Assembly: GCF_048128805.1 (NCBI RefSeq)
Contig: NC_136002.1
Span: 28,578,162 to 28,642,161 of the forward strand
DNA from: Centroberyx gerrardi
Lineage: Eukaryota > Chordata > Actinopteri > Beryciformes > Berycidae
Direction: 5' to 3'
Length of the DNA: 64,000 bases
A model generated the notes under the pieces. It ran no database searches and was not told the DNA's origin. It saw only the letters and a list, made by a program, of their open reading frames with translations. The translations under genes and the position numbers were made by a program. Shown here piece after piece: positions 35,901 through 46,911 of the stretch (its first letter is position 1; each line of letters starts with the position of its first letter).

Positions 35901-38701
35901 AACCCCAGCCTTCCAGCTGAAGTGCGGTCTCTCCCTATTAACCACCACTACTCAACACCCCACCCTTTACATCTGGCGCGACCATGCAGCATCCATTTTA
36001 CTAATTTCTACATGATTCAGTGGTATTTTTAGGCTCTTACTAACTGAAAATTTTTTGAAGATTTCTGTGTGATCTATTATATAACGTTGCTGGAAAATTC
36101 GTTAGACTTAAGGCCAAAACACACTGCCGCCACAGCGCCGCGGCACGTCATATGACGCGCGTCATGTGCCGCCCCTAGCACCAATAGGAAGCGTCACGCT
36201 GCAGCGCGTCAACAGGAAGATGACTGACCACACACAGCGTGGGACAAAAAAAATGTGTTTTTTCAGGGGCGGCGACGCTGGAAATAGGACAGTGGTGTGA
36301 AGTGTTGCGGGGCGGCGCGTCAACGCGCACCTAGCCGCCGGTATGGGGGTTGTACATAGAAAATAATAGGGACGGCTGTTTTGACGCGCGCTGTACGGCG
36401 GCGGTGTGTTTTGGCCTTTAGTTGAAAAAATATTAGTTTTCTTTTTGGAGATAGACTCTTCAGTCACTTCACTTCTTTACACCACTTTGCAGCTGCGAGT
36501 TGTCACAGAAAAATGACTTGGAAATATGGCAGCTTAAGGTGTGAAGAGTATTCAGCTGTTATTTTCAGTTAACTCTTTCAATATTTTTTTTCCAGAGGCG
36601 CTACCATCCTCACTAAACAAAGGATAGGTGTATTTAATAGTGGCTGTATGTGATAGATGAATTGGCTGTGAGTGTTTGTGACATCTGTGTGTGTTTCCTT
36701 GTATCAGGATAAAGAAGGTGCTGACGGCCCAGGCTGAGGCAGAGAAGATCAGGAAGATTGGTGAGGCGGAGGCGGCCTCTATCGAGGCGGTGGGCAAGGC
36801 GGAGGCTGAAAAGATGAGGCTGAAGGCCGAGGCCTACCAGCAGTACGGAGACGCAGCCCAGACTGCACTGGTGCTCGAAGCCCTGCCCAAGGTAACACAT
36901 TTTTATGTATTTACTTATTGGTTTATTTGAGAGGGACAGTACACATCGATTTACATTAGTGTAGATGTGCCAGAGTTGGCCTAGGATGGCTAATTTTCAT
37001 CTGTAGTCCCTGGCCAGTTGTTAAAAATGGCTACCTAGAATAAAAGTATTTAAATGTGTTCAAATGTGTTCACCATATTCTACATCCAAAAATTGAATAA
37101 TGCAGTTCCAGCTTCTGTAGTAACCACTAGCCTGCCGGCCCCAGGTTTAGGTGTTCGGGAAGTGGAAACACCTGAATGAGAGCCGGGCTCTGTGTGTTTA
37201 TTGGTACTTTTGTGTAACACTATTAGCAATGCGCAGTGCTTAATGAGAATTATGGTATGAGCTCTTTAGGCCGCCCAAGAGCCCTGCATTAGGGATACAT
37301 GCTGTGCCTCATACACCATGCAGCATGTCAGTCCTGACGAAGGCTGAGACGCGTTCCTTCCTTTGTCTGCTGCTGTGTATTGAATTAGCATTTTAACATA
37401 TTCTGTGAGTGCAGACATTAGGGCTGGGTATCGTTTAAAAAATTACGATACCAGTACCAATACCAGTACCCTTAAAGTGATACCGATACCAATAGAGTAC
37501 TTCATTCGATACCTTTTTTTTTTTTTACGTTTTGGTGGCATCTCGGCACGCTGAACTGCCAGCTCCGTCACACACACCGCGCTCGACTTCACCAATCACA
37601 CGTCGCATTAAATCGAAGAACGCTTGCAGTGATTGGCTGCAAGCAAAACCATACAAATAGTCATTTTTTTGTAGATCTGTGTACAAAAAGTATCGAATGC
37701 AGGTATCGTTTGACTGGAGAAGTTTCGATACTACTTGGTACTGGGTTATTTCGGTCGATACCTTAAAGGTATTGAGTACCGATACCCAGCCCTAGCAGAC
37801 ATTCCTCTTGTTTGATTCAATATGGCAAAAGTCACACAAGCATGAGCCAGCTCTGCGTTGGTGCGTTGTACATCCACATACCAAGAAGTAGCTTGCTGAT
37901 TTTCTAACAGTAGTGGCTAAGTCAAAGCATTAATTAAATATTTTGTTCATTCTTAGTTCCAACAACACTGTGCTACCGCAGCACTTTTGTGTTTTAAAGT
38001 CAATGTAGTTTCACTCACTCCAATCATGCAAACCCCCCCCGCCCCATCCGAGCACCTAGAACTTGTTTAGCTTTAAACATGGTGTGCATGGCTGTATTTA
38101 CCTCCATAATGCAGCTATATCCACATGACAAGCTTAAATATTGGCCTCATTCACCCCTCACTTGAAATCAAGGCAAAGGTGATGGAATATTACAGTCCTA
38201 GATTGGGCATACCAGGATTGCTACATCTTGAGTGATTCACAAGTCATCAAAGTGCATGACTCTCTGATCATGTGAAATGAGAGACGCTGATTATTTCCTG
38301 CTCACAGTAAATACTGAACCTTATCTCTGCAGATTGCTGGCAAGGTGGCGGCGCCGTTAGCCAGGACCAATGAGATTGTCATCCTGAGCGGGGAGGGCAG
38401 CCGTGTGACAGGCGAGGTGAACCGCCTTTTGGCTGAACTTCCCGTGTCTGTCAACGCTCTCACCGGAGTGGACTTATCCAAGGTAAACATGCAGGAACTG
38501 TAGCTTCTAGGGTTGCCCAGGTTACCGGTATCTTTATGATACTTGTAATTCTAGATTTATTACAAATGGTAGCAGGGCAGGAGACAAAAACGTTCAGATT
38601 CACAAGCCACTTTCAGATCTTTACCTGCCAACTACATTCTTGGGAATATTTTTGGATCTCAAAATCAGTGGCTGATAGACTAACTTAAACAGCATATATA
38701 C

Positions 38702-38733
<32 letters not shown>

Positions 38734-39409
38734 CACATATATATATAATAGTTTCTCACACAGTGTTTAATAAAGTGTGACCTTAATGCTGCAGCACGCA
38801 AAGCACGTTTGTAGTTAAGTTCAAATTTGAGAGGGAGAAGAGAAAATGGGGCTTTTACAAGGTGCAATGCCCCAAGCTTGCCAGATTAAAAAAATGTACA
38901 TGCTTTTTTAGCTGCATAGTACTAACGTCCTAAACACCGCCAGTGTTTAGAAAACATGCTTATTACAGGGTTCCCACTGGTCATGGGATTTCTGGGATAT
39001 TGAGAAATGTATTCCCAGACAGAGAAAGTGGTGAAATTTGATCAATTCTCTGGGAAAGTCGGGGGGAATATCAGGGAATTTTACAAATGAGTCACTTTAC
39101 AGGAATATAGCAGAATGGAGGTGTTCAGCTGTTTTTCTCCTCAGCAAGCCCGACTGTAGCGGAAACTGTTTTAGAAAAACAACATGAACACACCAGGAAG
39201 GAATACAATTTTTAGCTAATGGAAGTGCTCCAGCTTAGTTATGGAAAACGAATTTTACATCAGGGCAACGATGGGAACATTGTTAAATATTTTTTAGGAG
39301 GCTCAAGCCTAAAGTGTCCTAAAGTAACACAGGTGTAAATTGAATGAACTCTGTACTTTTTTTTCAACAGATCCCTCTGCTGCAGAAGATGACCAGTGCT
39401 CAAGCCTGA
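26906..39409 (+). CDS. flot2: Flotillin-2 (flot2a-like), complete, 428 aa
   Basis: Flotillin-2 forms hetero-oligomers with flotillin-1 on the cytoplasmic face of plasma-membrane and endosomal microdomains and acts in endocytosis and signalling. Eleven coding exons read in one frame: 26906-26954, 28568-28649, 29765-29855, 31464-31587, 32071-32189, 34489-34602, 34703-34822, 34939-35153, 36708-36891, 38333-38482 and 39371-39409. The product has 428 residues, the usual length. G2 (myristoylation) and C4, C19 and C20 (palmitoylation) are all present. The SPFH/PHB domain covers roughly residues 1-190, followed by the long AEAE-rich coiled coil (about 190-365) with [18 protein letters not shown] repeats and a C-terminal oligomerisation part ([14 protein letters not shown]). 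All introns are GT-AG. Wording such as [14 protein letters not shown] and the ending QKMTSAQA favours the teleost flot2a copy, judged from memory. Confidence 0.95.
29462..29565. mobile_element. Teleost interspersed repeat fragment
   Basis: The sequence TTTAGCTGACTCTTATCCAG followed by AGCGGCTTACAGTGAATGCA is a motif widely repeated in fish genomes. It is in flot2 intron 2. The family was not assigned. Confidence 0.45.
33935..34408. mobile_element. MITE with TTAA-containing ends
   Basis: The left end TTAAAGCTGCACTAGACAAC is an imperfect inverted match of the right end GTTGCCTATTGCAGCTTTAA. Both ends carry TTAA, as in piggyBac-type elements. About 474 bases, non-coding, in flot2 intron 5. Confidence 0.6.
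35825..35950 (-). mobile_element. tRNA-derived SINE, 5'-degraded
   Basis: It shares TTGCTCAAGGGCACTTCAGC, then GCTTGAACC and TTAACCAC, with the minus-strand SINE at 19310-19440, in the same orientation. It is in flot2 intron 8. Confidence 0.55.
36109..36420. mobile_element. GC-rich MITE with long inverted ends
   Basis: TAAGGCCAAAACACACTGCC at the left is inverted as GGCGGTGTGTTTTGGCCTTTA at the right. The ~310-base interior is very rich in CpG (GCGCGTCA-type words), unlike the AT-rich intron around it. No transposase. The target duplication is unclear. Confidence 0.7.
36905..37030. mobile_element. Probable interspersed repeat (LINE-like tail, reverse)
   Basis: The stretch TTTGAGAGGGACAGTACACA continuing to GTAGATGTGCCAGAGTTGGC resembles a common teleost repeat. 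It starts just inside flot2 intron 9. Recognised by texture only. Confidence 0.4.
37419..37794. mobile_element. hAT-type MITE with 8-bp target duplication
   Basis: It begins TAGGGCTGGGTATCG and ends CGATACCCAGCCCTA, a perfect inverted repeat. It is flanked on both sides by GCAGACAT (37411-37418 and 37795-37802), an 8-base target duplication as made by hAT transposases. The 376-base interior is rich in GATACC. In flot2 intron 9. Confidence 0.9.
38703..38750. repeat. TG/TA microsatellite
   Basis: A short (GT)n run passing into (AT)n in flot2 intron 10. Confidence 0.8.
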
Positions 39410-42352
39410 AAACAGCTGACTCCACATTACTCCAATATCTGTTGTATGCACTCTCATAGACTGCCTTTAATACACTTGAAGAATTTTGTTGTTTTATATA
39501 TATATATAACAAGTGAATTTTTGGAAACCTCTGGTGCCTTACTTTATACAGGACCAGAATATCTGCATGTACTGCTGCTCCTTTTAAAGAATCGTTTTAT
39601 TTTTTTGGTTTCAACATGGGAAGCTCTTAGTGGTTGTTTCTCTATTTTTGTGGTTGTTTTTTTTTTTTTTTTAAATTTATTTAAATCATAGATCCTGGCC
39701 CATTTGTATGAGGTGTCACAGAACAGGAGAGCTGATGTGAGACCAGTTTGACTCTTCTTACCCGTCCGTTCACTCTCACCCTCTTATCACAGTTAAGTTA
39801 ATTTTGTCATGTGACCTGACAGCTGATCTTGACTCCTATTCTTTGGTGTTTTGTACATAGGGGCCCTGCTTTCTGGGACAACAAGGCGTCTACTCTCACC
39901 TTTTACACCGAGTATGTAGGAGGCCTTTTTGTTGATTTTATATACCTCTTCCTTTCTTGTCTTCTTCCTCTTTTTTCCCCCAGAGTCATACACATCTACA
40001 TTACCTTTATTTCTTTAGATAATCTGTCCATAGTTGCCATCATTTGACTGATTCTCTCATGTGATTTGTAGGATTTTCTTTTTTATTGTACATTGTTTTA
40101 ATTTTTAACTCGCAGATGTCATTCAGGTTATTTTATTTGCGTCTCAGCGATAGATAGATAGCGATAGATTTTTACAATGCAACAAAGGTGCTCGCAATCC
40201 TTAATGAAGCCCCTTTCATTGTGCAAATCTCCATTTTAAATTTTGCTCATCTGCGGAGATTTGTATGTCAGTTAGTTTCCTCTGCAAGAAGTATAATTTC
40301 CCTCCAGACTGTTGTCCAGGCATGATAGATATCATTATCATTTACGATCTAACGAGAAAACATGAAAGAAATTATAGTCTTGTGCGAATATAGTTGGCTT
40401 GTAATGTAGTCCATTTAATATTTAGTCTAGGTGTTACTGTAAAGTTGTAGATATGTTGGCCTTTATTCAGATTGTTAAACGGGTAACTTGATGTTCAAAA
40501 AGGAAAAGGAGTAAGTGTAAGCTAGGAATGATTTTATGGGCAAATTGTGAAAGGATTGTCTTGTAAGTACGTGAACTATTTAAATACTGTGGAAAAAGCT
40601 TGCTGTGAATAGATTCTGAAGGTAAATGGCCAAACAGCGATTCCAAATAGATATTTTATTATTATTATTAATAATTAATGACTAATTGTAGCAAAAAGAG
40701 GGATTTGAGATATCACATATTTGACTCTGATGTTTGATTTCATATTACAAATAGCTGTAGATCCTAAGCCATGTTCGACCGAACTTCTGGCTCCGTCGAC
40801 AAACCAAACTTTTATACTCGTGTCAGAGAGACATGCTTTCTGTTCAGACAATGGTGGTAAAATGTCTTTATTGATTTTTATTTTAATATTTGTGAAATGA
40901 GTTATAGAAGTACGCTGTTGTAGTACAGTACATCACCTTTAGATCTATGAATTTAGGTTTGTACGAAATGAGAATATATACGTTAGTCATTCCAGGACTT
41001 GATAATCAAATCTATTTATATTTTTGGCTGTTTTTTCTGTGGTGTTGCGCTTTTGTGAATGGTCCCGGCGCTTGATCCGTTTTGGTGAATTTTTTCTAAA
41101 GCTTTCTAAATGCGTGAAACATTTAGCTCCAGAGCAGCAGTACACAGGATCTGATGTAACTATCCCAGGTTTCTATATAAACCTAGCTTGGATGTTAGAG
41201 GGGGGGTGGCAGGTACGTCACCCAACAGTAAATTCTGCCGTCCCAGAACCTGCTTCACCCTGACATTGATCTTGCGTAGCCAGACCTCCACCGTGTAAAA
41301 CAAACGGAGGTGTGGAGAACTTCGAGCAGAACAGTTGGTTAGAGAAGGGCGGAGACGCTGTGGGCTGTCCTCACGTTTCAAACCAGTAGAATTGCGTTAG
41401 GGCGGAGCCTGGCGCCGGTGCTCACATAATGCAGCGTCACGCCCTTTGGCCTTTAGTGCGGCTCCCTGGTCCACCATTATTGACGCGAGAGGACAGACTG
41501 CTAAAAATATACATTTCTCTCCCATCACAGGCTGTCGGTCAGGTTTGATAAATCAAACTTTTACCGTAGCATGTTGGTAAATTTGCCATTACATCCCTGT
41601 TTTGAAGCCAAGAAGCTGTAAAGGCTTAATCGACTCAAATGGACAAAACAGAAGCGGGTTTAAAGTCGAAGTTTTCATCCATTTTTATCGTTAGTTAAAA
41701 TTGTTTCTGCCCATACAGAAAAATAAACCAGTTCTCCAGACCTCCGATAGTTTGACCCGGAGGTCTGGCTGCGCGAGATCACCCTGACAACAAAGTCCAG
41801 TTTGACCCTCAAATCTCAACAGCCCCCAGCGAGTGGGACGGCCGAAACCTGCTGGCTTGAAGCGGCCCGCTCGGCAGTTCAGAAATCAAACTGCGGCATT
41901 TTCATGTTCTGCCATATCAAACAGCCAAGATGAACATATTGACACAGAATTTACAGACGACTGTTAATACTGTTAATGTGTGTAGTTTTTTTGTCAATCC
42001 CTCACATTGAGTTGATTTTTCTGTTCGTATGCTTAGTTCTTTGCAGCTATAGTGACTTTACAATACTGTGACGATTTGTTTTTGGCAGGCAAATATTTTG
42101 TTGACAAAAAAAAAATACTTAAAATATGTTTAATGTATAGATTCAACTCTAAAAATTCTGTCTTTGATATGTTTTTGTGAAAATGATCACCACTTTGTGT
42201 TATATGCACAATGTTATTTACACCATTTGTATCCATGCACATTATATGTCTCAAATGGCCATGGGAGTCCTGTATGCTATTGCTGCATGTCATCCATCTG
42301 TACTTAATATAATGCTATCACAGTCCACTCTTTTATCTGTCATTCTAATAAA
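39410..42352 (+). other. flot2 3' UTR and downstream region
   Basis: AT-rich sequence after the flot2 stop with no further coding exon. Candidate AATAAA poly(A) signals lie at 41722-41727 (inside the inverted element below) and 42347-42352. The true 3' end is not fixed; it may lie well before these. Confidence 0.4.
41266..41780. mobile_element. Non-autonomous DNA transposon with 9-bp duplication
   Basis: The left end GATCTTGCGTAGCCAGACCT is inverted in the right end AGGTCTGGCTGCGCGAGATC. The direct repeat ACCCTGACA flanks both sides (41257-41265 and 41781-41789). It is 515 bases, GC-richer than its surroundings, and non-coding. A 9-base duplication suggests a Mutator-like mechanism, but the family is not assigned. 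Confidence 0.7.
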
Positions 42353-42769
42353 TTTAAATGCCAAATTTATGGTTTTGTAATGCAGTTTTCTGAGAATAGA
42401 CAATATTAACAATTTATAGACATATATATTGACAATCATATTTTTTCTCTCCCTTCTGTTCTGTCTTAGTGTAGAAAGGTAAAGTGACTATGAATTAATA
42501 GATACCCGATGATGAGGATTAGTTTACTATTATGAAGCATATTAATCTATTAAAATTACAGTAGCCTACATTCAACTAACAGTTTGGTAATAGGCAACAG
42601 TGCACCTCTTGTTCTATAATGATTTAGGCCATAATGCGAACGCAGATATGGATTTTCTATCCAAATTATGGAATCTGTAAAAACATGCAGTGCATTCTGT
42701 ACAACATGTAAGGGTAAATCATGTAGCTGTAGCATGTACAAGTTCCCATTTAAAGTTCCCATTTTGGAC

Positions 42770-42993
42770 AGGCGCCCAACGCGACGCCTAAATGGAGAGC
42801 CGGGGTCCTCAACCGCCGTTCCTTTCGCGCATGCCCGACAAATGTTGCTGCCGTAGCCAGCAGCACGGAGAAAGCACCGGGGATGGTCTCTTTATTATCA
42901 AAAATATCAACGTTATAGCTCCACAAAATGAAGTTTCCTTACTCATAAATTCGCGAGGAGTAAGTATTTTTCCGATTATCATGGCTCGCTTCG
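42770..42993 (+). promoter_or_regulatory. Probable fam222b promoter and first non-coding exon
   Basis: A local rise in CpG (GGCGCCCAACGCGACGCC, CCGCCGTTCCTTTCGCGC) is followed by good donor sites GA|GTAAGTA (exon end 42959) and CG|GTAAGT (exon end 42993). This suits a 5' UTR exon spliced to the coding exon at 44619. It also contains a short ATG frame (GAGAGCCGGGG) that is not expected to be coding. Confidence 0.4.
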
Positions 42994-44662
42994 GTAAGTT
43001 TTAGCAGTGGAAAGCTAAAGTTTGCTAACCAGCTGGCCTGGTCACAATAAGCACAAAGAGGCGTCCGCTTCTTATTTATTGTGGAGCTTGACTCGAGCTA
43101 ATGTTAACCTATTTAACGCTACATTCGCTAACCAGATTTCACCATTTGTTATTTCCGTGGCGTGGGAGTATCGTCGCCCTGCTGTCAGCTCAGTTTATGT
43201 TTACTTGCTGAAGGATCCTGCATTCAGAACGTTATTAGCTAGCTATTTGAACTACCGTTACAGCAGGTTTAGGTTGGATTGCTAGACAAATGGCTAACGT
43301 TACCTAGCTACAGACTGGCTGTGTGAAAGTTGGCTAGGTTTTTAATATGTGATACGTCACGGTCAAAATACGGACCACGGATAAAGATATTTTAAAGGCA
43401 AGGCCATATAAAAGGTAGGCTTGACCTATTTCTGCTGAAAAGGTCACACTATTCACTTTGCGTTATGCAGGAACCCTTTTCCCTTCGTGGTTTGACTCTC
43501 CATCCCACAGGACGACGCAGTGTTATCAGCCTTTTAAATGCCTTCTCATGATACCATCTCTGTTCACCCCGGAATGCTTATTAAACAGCTTTTTAAATGC
43601 TATGTGTTTGATAACTTTAGAGAGAGATACTGAGATACCTTAACTTCATATTGTGTCAGATAATGCAGAGATGCAATGGGTATTGGCTAAACAATCTGGT
43701 GGAGACATGGATATTAGCTTGAACATGGGATTATGTCCTTGTGAACTCTGCTTTTTGTGTCACACCTCTGATGTACAGTAATGTCACGTTTGAGCTGTTG
43801 AATATTGGGACAAACACCCAAGCCATAACATCAATTAATCACATACAGCATGTTCGACATATGAAATGAACATTTTCAGTTTGCAAAGATGATTGCAATG
43901 CAGGCCTTACCCAAATCTAAAATCTGAATAGGAATGAGGCTGTCTATTATTTAATCATAAAATGCACCGTATTTTTTTTTGCCAACCAGTGTGGGATTCA
44001 TTGCTAGTTCACTGCCACCCTTGAAATAAGTGCTGACTTGTTTTACTGGTGCAGTCGTTATGGCCTAATGTCCTATTGGCGTTTGGATTAGGTTTATGTG
44101 ATCTAGTAGCTAAAGCATTGTGTACGTACAGCCGATGCTTTTCTTGTAAGCAAGTTTTCAACAAGACCGCTGGCTTTGCCACTTGATCAAGATCAAAATG
44201 GTTTTCTGTGGCTTTCGATACAGGGCCGATGCCTTGACTTTGATTTTAATCTGCTTTCTCATAATATGACCCACCAAACCATGTGCAGAAGAGGAAATTG
44301 TGCTTGTTTACCAGCTGCACTTTTGGCACAGTCTCACGTGAGATTGGAGAAGACAGCTGGTCGGCTTGCAGCCTGCCATTGTGCTGTCTCTGTGTTGTTT
44401 TGTTCTAGAAAAAGAAAGGCATTCTCCATCCCTGTCTCAGCTTTTTGCTAGCTGCAGGGTGTATGGAGCAGGCTTTTACACAACCAAGATGTCAGTTTAT
44501 TACAGGCTGCCATTTGCAAAAGGTCAAACTGTACTGCATGTGATAAGAGGCAATAGCAAAGTCATTTCACACCAACGTAAGTGTCTGTCAGTGGCTGACT
44601 TGCTGTATTTCTCCCCAGTATGGTGAGGAGAAAGTCCCATGCTACATTAGTGGAATAGTGAC

Positions 44663-46911
44663 ATGCTGGCCTGTCTGCCGGCATCAGGTGACCCTACCAC
44701 CCGACTTCTCTCCCGCACGCAGATGAACACTGGACTTCAGAAATGTAAGTGCTTCCTTCCACCATTTTGTGGATGTAGTTCCGTTGAAATGAGTCATTTC
44801 CTGATTAGTCACTGTCCTTTGCTCAGCATTCCTTGTTGTCTGACCTTATACACATTGCAGGGGAAACTACACAGAAGATGAGATCTGCCAACTACCCAAC
44901 CCCAGCAGAGTTGGATGCCTATGCTAAGAAAGTTGCCAACAATCCTCTGACCATCCAGATCTTCCCCAACAGTGTCAAAGTACCTCAAAGGAAGCACATT
45001 CGCCGCACAGTCAACGGGCTTGACACATCGTCATCCAGCCAGCGCCACAGTCCCTACCCCTCTCAGGTCAGCGCCAGAGCGGGCCTTCTGGCCGTCCTCC
45101 GTGCGCCTGCCAAAGGCATCATCAAAGAGTCGGACGGTAGCCGAGCCCGGCTGCTTCATAAGGCCGTCATGAACCCTCACAGCGGGCCGTACGCGGCTCA
45201 AAGCACTTTAAACGTTCCTCAGTCTGCTCCTCACCTGCAGGGTCCGCCTCAGCCTCAGGCCCAGGCCCTGGCTGCCCAGAAGCAGGGCATGGTTCACCCA
45301 CAGGCGCTACAGCAGCAGCAGCAGAGCATGACTCACCCAATGACTTTACAGCAGGCCCAAACTATGCCTCATCCGCAGGCTTTACAGCAAAGGAACATGG
45401 CTCATTCACAAGCTCTGCAGCGGCAACAGAGCTTGTCCCAGCTGCAGACTTCACAGCAACAGCAAAGATTGGCTCATCCACAAGGCATACAGAGGCAGCA
45501 GAGCTTGCCACACACCCAGGCTCTACAGCAGCAGCAGAGCCAGCCTTGTCCGTCAATTGTGCCGCAGCAGCAGCATCTTTCTCATCTGCAGACGCTGCAG
45601 CATCAGACGGCTCCTCATCAACAAGCTTTACTTCAACAGCAAGGAGTGACTCAGGATCTGCGGCACATGTCTGACGGAGCTCAGCTTCCGAGCCTGCAGC
45701 ATTCCCAGGGCATGGCTGGCTCTCAGCCTCTTCCCCAGGCTGCGGGTGCAGGACCTCCTGTCGCGCCCAATGGCCTCCAGCAGCCTCTGCCGGGTGCCTA
45801 TGGGCCCCGGAAGCTCCCCGATGCAGACGCCCCACCAAACGTTACCGTATCTACCTCCACCATCCCGCTGTCCATGGCGGCCAGCCTGCACCAGAACCGG
45901 CCTGGTGACCTGAGCAGCATCGTGCACCAGATCAACCAGTTGTGCCAGGCACGGGCCGGCATGGGCGCCACCTCAGTTTGTGAGGGCCAGATCGCAAACC
46001 CTAGCCCCATCAGCCGCAACCTGCTCATCAATGCCAGCTCCAGGGTGTCGACTCACAACCCGGCCCTGGGCTCTGTGCCCAGCTGCCTCATGGTGGGGCC
46101 TCCAGACAAAGCTGCAGCTCAGGCTCCCACTGCTGCTCTCCATTCACAGCCCAATATGGCTGCCATTAACAGTATGCCTGCCTTTCACACAGACACAGAA
46201 AAACTACAACTGCAGCAGCAGCAGCTTCACCACCAGTTACATCAGCAGAAACAACAGCAGCAACAACAGTTACAGCAACAGTTACAGCAACAGCAACAAT
46301 TACAACAACAACAACAGCTACAGCAGCTGCAACAGCAGCAGCGCTCCTGGGCCCAACATCAACTGGCCCACATGCAGCAGCCGCCTGAGGGAGCCCACCC
46401 TTGCAAGAACCCAAGAAGGGAGCCTCCCTCTGGGTGTGGATTCCCCACCCGAAACCTCAACTACCCTCGCAAGCTGCTCAGCGCTGCCCAGTCCTTTCCT
46501 CTAAAACACCCAGCAGAAAAAACGCAATCTTCGTCCCCTGTTAACGGCCCAGTAGGCTCCATGCCTTACACTAATGGCCACTACATGCAGCCACCATGGG
46601 CCAGCATCCCAGCCCCAGCTGGTAACAATGGACCAGGCCCTCAGGACCTCCCGGTGTCCTTCCAGGGAGGACAGGCCGGCACCTCCACAGACTGCATCCC
46701 AGGGGCAAAGTACAGACCAGGGAAAGGAGGGGCAGCTGGCCAGTCGAAGCTGATGCAGAATGTGGATTTCCTAGGTGGGGACTTCCAGATGCCCAGCTTC
46801 CAGGAGCAGAACATAGATGTGATGGAGAAGATGCACAGGCCAACCATGGGCCAAGTTCAGGAGCCTAACAACGGTGGCGGTGTCCACACTCATCACCCAG
46901 GCTACCGATAA
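44663..46911 (+). CDS. fam222b: FAM222B homologue with expanded glutamine tracts, 710 aa
   Basis: Two coding exons: 44663-44744 (residues 1-27 and the first base of codon 28; acceptor probably at 44618, donor GTAAGT) and 44861-46911. They join as Q-K-W-E, matching the family, and give 710 codons plus TAA. The conserved N-terminal block runs MNTGLQKWETTQKMR, YPTPAELDAYAKKVANNPLT and KVPQRKH (about residues 21-72). Further conserved parts are DAPPNVTVSTSTIPLSMAAS, SSIVHQINQ, EGQIANPSPISR and the C-terminal HHPGYR. Two regions are unusually rich in glutamine: imperfect HPQALQQQQ-type repeats (about residues 145-275) and a nearly pure Gln tract (about 478-522). The human protein is about 560 residues from memory, so this one is much longer. 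The biochemical role of FAM222B is not established. Starting the second exon's frame at the in-frame ATG at 44833 was rejected because those bases are intron. Confidence 0.93.
46200..46350 (+). repeat. CAG/CAA repeat coding polyglutamine
   Basis: Mixed CAG and CAA codons with interspersed TTA/CTA/CTG (Leu) and CAC/CAT (His) codons inside fam222b exon 2. Interruption by CAA suggests it is older and more stable than a pure CAG array. Confidence 0.9.

Noticed and set aside
44833..44860. Upstream extension of the fam222b long frame to the ATG at 44833
   Set aside because: The bases are the intron end (CACATTGCAG acceptor); joining to the 44663-44744 exon restores the conserved N-terminus.
45362..46031. 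Long minus-strand frames opposite fam222b
   Set aside because: Shadows of the Gln-rich coding strand (Ala/Val/Leu-rich complements).
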